A stretch of DNA of 64,000 nucleotides from Gammaproteobacteria bacterium (lineage in GTDB: Bacteria; Pseudomonadota; Gammaproteobacteria; Pseudomonadales; Pseudohongiellaceae). Location of the stretch: the NCBI GenBank assembly GCA_030832825.1, contig JAURIJ010000003.1:62001-126000 (forward strand), in the 5' to 3' direction. Under the pieces are notes generated by a model. That model was not told where the DNA came from. It ran no database searches and saw nothing but the letters and a program-made list of their open reading frames with translations. The position numbers were made by a program, and so were the translations under genes. Each line of letters begins with the position of its first letter. Within the stretch, counting starts at the first letter, position 1. Of the stretch, positions 60,314 to 64,000 are shown one piece after another.

Positions 60314-61339
60314 TCAGCGCTCCTGCAGGCGGCCGCCGGCCGCGCGATTCATCATGCCCACCAGCGTCTCCACGATGCGGGGCTCCAGCCCCTCGGTGTG
60401 GCCCTTGTCCATGCGCACCACATCGGCGATGACGCGGCCGTCGGCACAATTCGGATACTCGTACACCTGCGCCACCCCGGGCCGGGGCAGCAATCCCCAC
60501 TCCTTCGTGCCGGGGTTCTGACTGCCGCTGTCGTGGGTGCGGCCGGGCTCGGTGTCCACCACATCCTCCAGACGCACGCGGGCGGCGCATTGGTATTTCG
60601 TGGCGAGGGTCGAGGTGTCGGGCAGCGAGGCGATCTCGTGTTCGCCGATGGCGAAGAGATGCGAGAACGCGCAGTCCGGTTCCGCCGGCGCAGTCGCCGC
60701 CACGGCCGGGGCCGCACCAGCGCCAGCGGCGGGCGTTGGCGCTGGTGTTGCGCCGGCCTGCGCCGGGCGGCCGGCATTGGGGGAGCGCGGGGCGGCCCCG
60801 CCGAGACGCCCGCCGGAGAGACTCAGGAAGCCGTCCACCTTGTCGGCGAAGAAGGGCGTGCACACCAGCCGGCGCGAGGTCAGCCCGCCCTGGGAGTGGC
60901 CGGCCAGCCAGAAGGCTTTCACGTTCTGCGCGCCCACGGCGTCGATCACCGCGGTGACCACATTGTGCAGATAGGCGTCGTCCTCCTCGCGCCAGCGGCG
61001 GGCGGGGGAATGCGGCGTGGCCACCACGAGGCGGTACTTCTCCTTGAGTTCCCAGGCAGGGAAGTAAGCACGCTGGTAGCGTTCGTTGGAGCCCGCGCCA
61101 TGCAGGTTGAGGATGACCAGCACCGGCTCGCCCGCCTGCAGGTCGCAGGGGTAGTCCAGCACGAAACTGCGGCCAGTGCCGGGCTCGGCGATGGGCTGCT
61201 CCGCATTGCCGGTGCAGCTGCCGTCGAGCAGAGTGATGCCCGACTGGGCCTGAGTGGCGGGGCTGCCGCCCAGTGCGAGCAGACTCAACAGCAGAGCGGG
61301 CAAGGCGCGAACGCGAGAGAGGGCATGCGGGCGGGTCAT
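60314..61339 (-). CDS. Exported alpha/beta-hydrolase (LpqC/polyhydroxybutyrate depolymerase-like esterase)
   Basis: The start at 61339 (GGGAG upstream) gives 341 residues with a signal peptide (ends SPATQAQS). It is an alpha/beta-hydrolase: oxyanion region LNLHGAGSNE, nucleophile elbow LAGHSQGG and a late histidine in MDKGHTEGL. An Ala/Pro-rich insert (about residues 200-235, rich in AGAGAAP) breaks the core and may be a flexible loop. Conserved cysteines suggest a secreted disulfide-bonded enzyme. Substrate unknown. Confidence 0.8.
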   Translation of the reverse strand: MTRPHALSRVRALPALLLSLLALGGSPATQAQSGITLLDGSCTGNAEQPIAEPGTGRSFVLDYPCDLQAGEPVLVILNLHGAGSNERYQRAYFPAWELKEKYRLVVATPHSPARRWREEDDAYLHNVVTAVIDAVGAQNVKAFWLAGHSQGGLTSRRLVCTPFFADKVDGFLSLSGGRLGGAAPRSPNAGRPAQAGATPAPTPAAGAGAAPAVAATAPAEPDCAFSHLFAIGEHEIASLPDTSTLATKYQCAARVRLEDVVDTEPGRTHDSGSQNPGTKEWGLLPRPGVAQVYEYPNCADGRVIADVVRMDKGHTEGLEPRIVETLVGMMNRAAGGRLQER

Positions 61340-61546
61340 GTCTGGAGCTCCCTTGAAGGATGTGGGCCGGCCGGCCCGGGCAGTGCTCATCTTCGCCGGC
61401 GCCGGCACGCGGGACAAGCAGCTCTGCCGAAACGACTGTTCTGCCTGCCGTGTCGGCGCCCCGGTGCGTCAGCGCCAGACCAGGGTACACCGGTGGCGCT
61501 CGTTCGTAGACCTGCAGCGGCAAGCCGGCTACTCTAGGCCTCAGTT

Positions 61547-61570
61547 CAACCACCTTCACAACCACCTTCA
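61547..61570. repeat. Two tandem copies of a 12-bp unit upstream of the SRPBCC gene
   Basis: CAACCACCTTCA occurs twice in a row, followed by CAACAACAAG, just before the ribosome binding site of the gene at 61590. No function is evident. Confidence 0.75.
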
Positions 61571-61589
61571 CAACAACAAGGACATCACC

Positions 61590-62087
61590 ATGAAATACCG
61601 TCTCAGCGCCCTGCTTGCGGCGCCCGCCTTCGTGCTTTCCACCGCTGCGCTGGCAGCCCCCGAATACGTCACCGTCAAGATGGAGATCGACGTGGCCCGC
61701 TCCGCCGAGGAGGCCTGGGCCAAGGTGGGCGATTACTGCGACATCACCGAATGGCTGGGGCTGGAGTGCGCGATCAGCTCGGGCGACGGCGGCATCGGCA
61801 CCGTGCGCGTGCTGGGCGGCGGCCGCATCACCGAGGTGATGGTGGCACAGACGCCGCTCTCCTACGGCTACACTCAGCCCGCTGTGGAAGGCCAGTTCTA
61901 CAACCTTTACCACGGCTTCATGGAAGCGCGCCCCACCGGGCCGAACAGTTCGACGCTGTATTACACCCTGGTGCTGGATGTCTCCAACCTGGCCGACCAG
62001 GCCGCCAAGGACGCGGACATTACCCGTCGCCGCGCCACCTTCGAACGCGCCCTGGGCGCCATGAAGGGGATCGTTGAACAGCAGTGA
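61590..62087 (+). CDS. Exported SRPBCC family protein
   Basis: The ATG at 61590 follows AAGGA. The 165-residue product has a signal peptide (ends TAALAAPE) and a polyketide-cyclase/dehydrase-type SRPBCC fold (VARSAEEAWAKVGDYCDITEW, quoted: EEAWAKVGDYCDITEW). Two cysteines (GDYCD and LECAI) could form a disulfide. This type is common in proteobacteria as a ligand-binding or membrane-linked protein of unknown role. Its stop overlaps a possible GTG start of the next gene. Confidence 0.85.
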   Translation: MKYRLSALLAAPAFVLSTAALAAPEYVTVKMEIDVARSAEEAWAKVGDYCDITEWLGLECAISSGDGGIGTVRVLGGGRITEVMVAQTPLSYGYTQPAVEGQFYNLYHGFMEARPTGPNSSTLYYTLVLDVSNLADQAAKDADITRRRATFERALGAMKGIVEQQ

Positions 62088-62092
62088 TCGGC

Positions 62093-63133
62093 ATGACCTA
62101 CCATCCGCCATTCACGCTCACTCCCGCCATAGCCAACCGATGCGCCCGGATTGCCGAGCGCATCGGGCGTCTCTCTGTCTTGGAGGAACAGGCACGATCC
62201 GTGCGCCTGCGCAGACTCAACCGGATCCGTTCGATTCATGGCTCGCTCGCCATCGAGGGCAACACGCTCAGCGAAGAGCAGATCACCGCGCTGTTGGATG
62301 GCAAGCGCGTGCTGGCACCGCCGCGCGAGGTTCAGGAAGCCCACAACGCCATCGCCACCTATGAGCGTTTGCCACACTGGCTGCCGCACCGGGAGGCGGA
62401 CCTGCTGGACGCGCACCGCTGCCTGATGACCGGACTGCTGCACGACGCGGGCCGCTACCGGCGTGGCGGTGTCGGGGTGATGGCCGGCAAGCAGGTGCTG
62501 CACATGGCCCCTCCAGCCAGTCGCGTGCCGATCCTGATGCGCCAGCTCTTGCAGTGGACGGCGCAGACGGATGCTCATCCGCTGGTGGCCAGCAGCGTGT
62601 TTCACTACGAATTCGAATTCATCCATCCATTCGCCGACGGCAACGGGCGCATGGGGCGGCTCTGGCAAACCCTGCTGCTGAGCAAGTGGCAGTCCTTGTT
62701 CGCTTATCTGCCAGTGGAGAGCATGGTTCACCGCCACCAGAGCGACTACTACGACGCCATTCATCAGAGCACCGCGGACGCCGATGCGGCGGCCTTTGTG
62801 GACTTCATGCTGGGCATGATTCTGGAAGCCGTCGATGCTGTCGCCGAAGTCCCAGGCGTGTCTGAGCCCACCCCTCATGTGACCCCGCAAGTCACCCCCC
62901 ATGTGAGCGCGAACGCCACTTCTCCCGTGGAGCGGCTGCTTGACGTGCTGCAAGGCGACATGAGCCGGGACACCTTGATGTCCCGACTCGGCCTGAGCGA
63001 CCGCAAGTCCTTCACGGAGCGCTTTCTGCGACCTGCCCTGCAGCAGGGCCTCATTGAAATGACGCGCCCCGACGCTCCACGCAGCAGGCTGCAATGCTAC
63101 CGACGCAGCAGCAGCGAGCCGGCGCAGACCTGA
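62093..63133 (+). CDS. Class II Fic family protein (putative AMPylator)
   Basis: The ATG at 62093 gives 346 residues. The catalytic Fic motif is intact: HPFADGNGRMGR. An N-terminal inhibitory helix SIHGSLAIEGN matches the (S/T)xxxE(G/N) motif of class II Fic proteins, so activity is probably self-inhibited. The C-terminal part has a short repeat TPHVTPQVTPHV, seen in many Fic proteins as a linker, followed by a winged-helix domain. It would transfer AMP from ATP to a protein target, which is unknown. No separate antitoxin is adjacent. Confidence 0.9.
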   Translation: MTYHPPFTLTPAIANRCARIAERIGRLSVLEEQARSVRLRRLNRIRSIHGSLAIEGNTLSEEQITALLDGKRVLAPPREVQEAHNAIATYERLPHWLPHREADLLDAHRCLMTGLLHDAGRYRRGGVGVMAGKQVLHMAPPASRVPILMRQLLQWTAQTDAHPLVASSVFHYEFEFIHPFADGNGRMGRLWQTLLLSKWQSLFAYLPVESMVHRHQSDYYDAIHQSTADADAAAFVDFMLGMILEAVDAVAEVPGVSEPTPHVTPQVTPHVSANATSPVERLLDVLQGDMSRDTLMSRLGLSDRKSFTERFLRPALQQGLIEMTRPDAPRSRLQCYRRSSSEPAQT

Positions 63134-63223
63134 CTGGCACAGAGAATGGACAAGACACCGGCAGCCCCCTATGCTCCGGGCGAAGAGACTCCCTGAAGAC
63201 AACAACAAGACAGGAGATCCACC

Positions 63224-64000
63224 ATGGCTTACTCCCTGATTGGCAAGGACTACACCCCGCCCGACATCCGCGCCAAGGTCACCGGCGCGGCGAAGTATGC
63301 CGAGGACTTCAAGGTGGACGGCATGGTGCATTGCCGCCTGCTCACCAGTCCCATCCCGCATGCGCGGGTGCTGAGCATCGACACCTCCGAGGCGCTCCAG
63401 ATTCCCGGCGTGGTGGGCATCCTCACCGCCGACGAGGTGCCGCGCCTGCCCGGGGTGGAACGCCAGATCCTGACCAATGAACCTGTCTATGTGGGCGAGC
63501 CCATCCTGGCGGTGGCCGCCGTCGACGAGAAGACGGCCGAGGACGCCATCGCCGCCATCACGCTTCAGTTCGAACGCCTGCCCTTCAGCGTCGACCCGCT
63601 GGAGAGCCTGCGACCCGCCGGCGCCCATGCCCGCGTGGGCGGCAATGTGCCCAGCGCCTCGCTGGTGGAAGGCAGCACCGAGAACGACTCGCTGCGCCCC
63701 GATGTGCAGGCCGTGCACTGGAGCGAGGACGAATTCGCGGAACTGCAGCAGGGGCGCCTGCCCCAGGGCACGCCGTCGGAAGAGTGGCAGGTGGGCGACA
63801 TCGACGCCGGCTTCGCGCAGGCGGCCTATGTGCTGGACGAGAGCTTCGTCACCGCCAGCAATGCCCACCACTCCATGGAGCCGCGCTCAGCCATGGCCTA
63901 CTGGGAAAACGGCAAGTGTTTCCTCTACGGCTCCAGTCAGAGCCAGAGCTTCCCGGTGCCGAGCATCGCGGGCTACATCGGCATCCCGCCGTCCGATCTG
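63224..64000 (+). CDS. Molybdopterin-binding subunit of a second molybdenum hydroxylase, 3' truncated by window
   Basis: The ORF track does not list this gene because it runs off the window, but the frame is open from the ATG at 63224 (AGGAG upstream) to base 64000, giving the first 259 residues. It begins MAYSLIGKDYTPPDIRAKVTG, the standard N-terminal domain of xanthine dehydrogenase/CO dehydrogenase large subunits. It has VGEPILAVAAVDEKTAEDA and ends with NAHHSMEPRSAMAYWENG (quoted: AHHSMEPRSAMAYW). There is no signal peptide, so unlike the IorB-type protein at 378-2594 it is cytoplasmic. Substrate unknown. Confidence 0.9.
   Translation, partial: MAYSLIGKDYTPPDIRAKVTGAAKYAEDFKVDGMVHCRLLTSPIPHARVLSIDTSEALQIPGVVGILTADEVPRLPGVERQILTNEPVYVGEPILAVAAVDEKTAEDAIAAITLQFERLPFSVDPLESLRPAGAHARVGGNVPSASLVEGSTENDSLRPDVQAVHWSEDEFAELQQGRLPQGTPSEEWQVGDIDAGFAQAAYVLDESFVTASNAHHSMEPRSAMAYWENGKCFLYGSSQSQSFPVPSIAGYIGIPPSDL

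Noticed and set aside
62880-62916. Short DNA repeat in the fic gene (CCCC.CATGTGA/GTCACCC units)
   Set aside because: It encodes the TPHVTPQVTPHV linker that is typical of Fic proteins, so it is a coding repeat and not a regulatory element.
61961-63871. 636-codon minus-strand ORF opposite the fic gene
   Set aside because: It spans three real + strand genes with clear family motifs; no ribosome binding site or domain supports it.

Overview
The window is a gene-dense, high-GC (roughly 63-65% by eye) stretch of chromosome, most likely from an aerobic heterotrophic gammaproteobacterium. Pointers are an OxyR with the paired sensing cysteines, a Pseudomonas-style fpr/finR divergon, AhpC/AhpF, a DUF1840 protein, an outer-membrane phospholipase A, a large TonB-dependent receptor, a DUF5916 outer-membrane protein and REP-like palindromes of the Pseudomonas type. 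I cannot name the genus. No rRNA, tRNA, CRISPR, transposase or phage genes were seen. Both window edges cut through molybdenum-hydroxylase genes.

Layout. 1-2.6 kb: an IorA/IorB-type molybdenum hydroxylase (small subunit truncated by the window edge). 2.6-7 kb: a redoxin/cytochrome c/copper-monooxygenase-like/EF-hand fusion, oxyR, a probable OxyR-controlled small RNA with its own terminator, an NnrU-like membrane protein and a small exported protein. 7-11 kb: an orphan ClpP paralogue, an RND/MMPL-type exporter and an exported redoxin. 11-13 kb: fpr with its divergent LysR regulator finR. 13-17.6 kb: an inositol-monophosphatase-family enzyme divergent from a three-gene operon (DprE1-like, DprE2-like, HAD-UbiA fusion) that should make a polyprenyl-phosphate-arabinose donor. 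17.6-30 kb: a pirin, an S-formylglutathione hydrolase gene broken by an in-frame stop, a 7TMR-DISM hybrid kinase, an M28-like protein, a CHRD protein, a cytochrome c/PQQ dehydrogenase, an SLC13-type transporter and an MBL-fold hydrolase. 30-34 kb: pirin-azoR with a divergent LysR regulator, then a membrane AraC-type regulator. 34-39.3 kb: pldA, an amidohydrolase, and a three-gene set encoding a copper-less multicopper-oxidase-like protein, a membrane cupredoxin and an FG-GAP lipoprotein. 39.3-42 kb: ahpC-ahpF separated by a REP-type hairpin, and DUF1840. 42-49 kb: a TonB receptor behind a TetR-type operator, a DUF5916 protein and a DUF4386-like membrane protein. 49-51.5 kb: a TetR-DUF1428-VOC-micro-ORF-SRPBCC operon. 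51.5-64 kb: YedK/HMCES, MarC, LysE, the DUF1800/DUF1501 pair, NAD-malic enzyme, a REP/long-hairpin region, a dioxygenase remnant, DUF4345, DUF924, an LpqC-type esterase, an SRPBCC protein, a class II Fic protein and the start of a second molybdenum hydroxylase.

The main functional theme is peroxide and redox stress: OxyR, AhpCF, Fpr/FinR, two redoxins, an azoreductase and two pirins. The most interesting new observation is a compact, promoter-to-terminator RNA unit divergent from oxyR. Others are the split, partly copper-less multicopper-oxidase pair, an M28 protein whose Glu-Glu motif is His-His, a 21-codon micro-ORF coupled by ATGA overlaps on both sides, and a TetR gene that appears leaderless with its operator in the promoter spacer.
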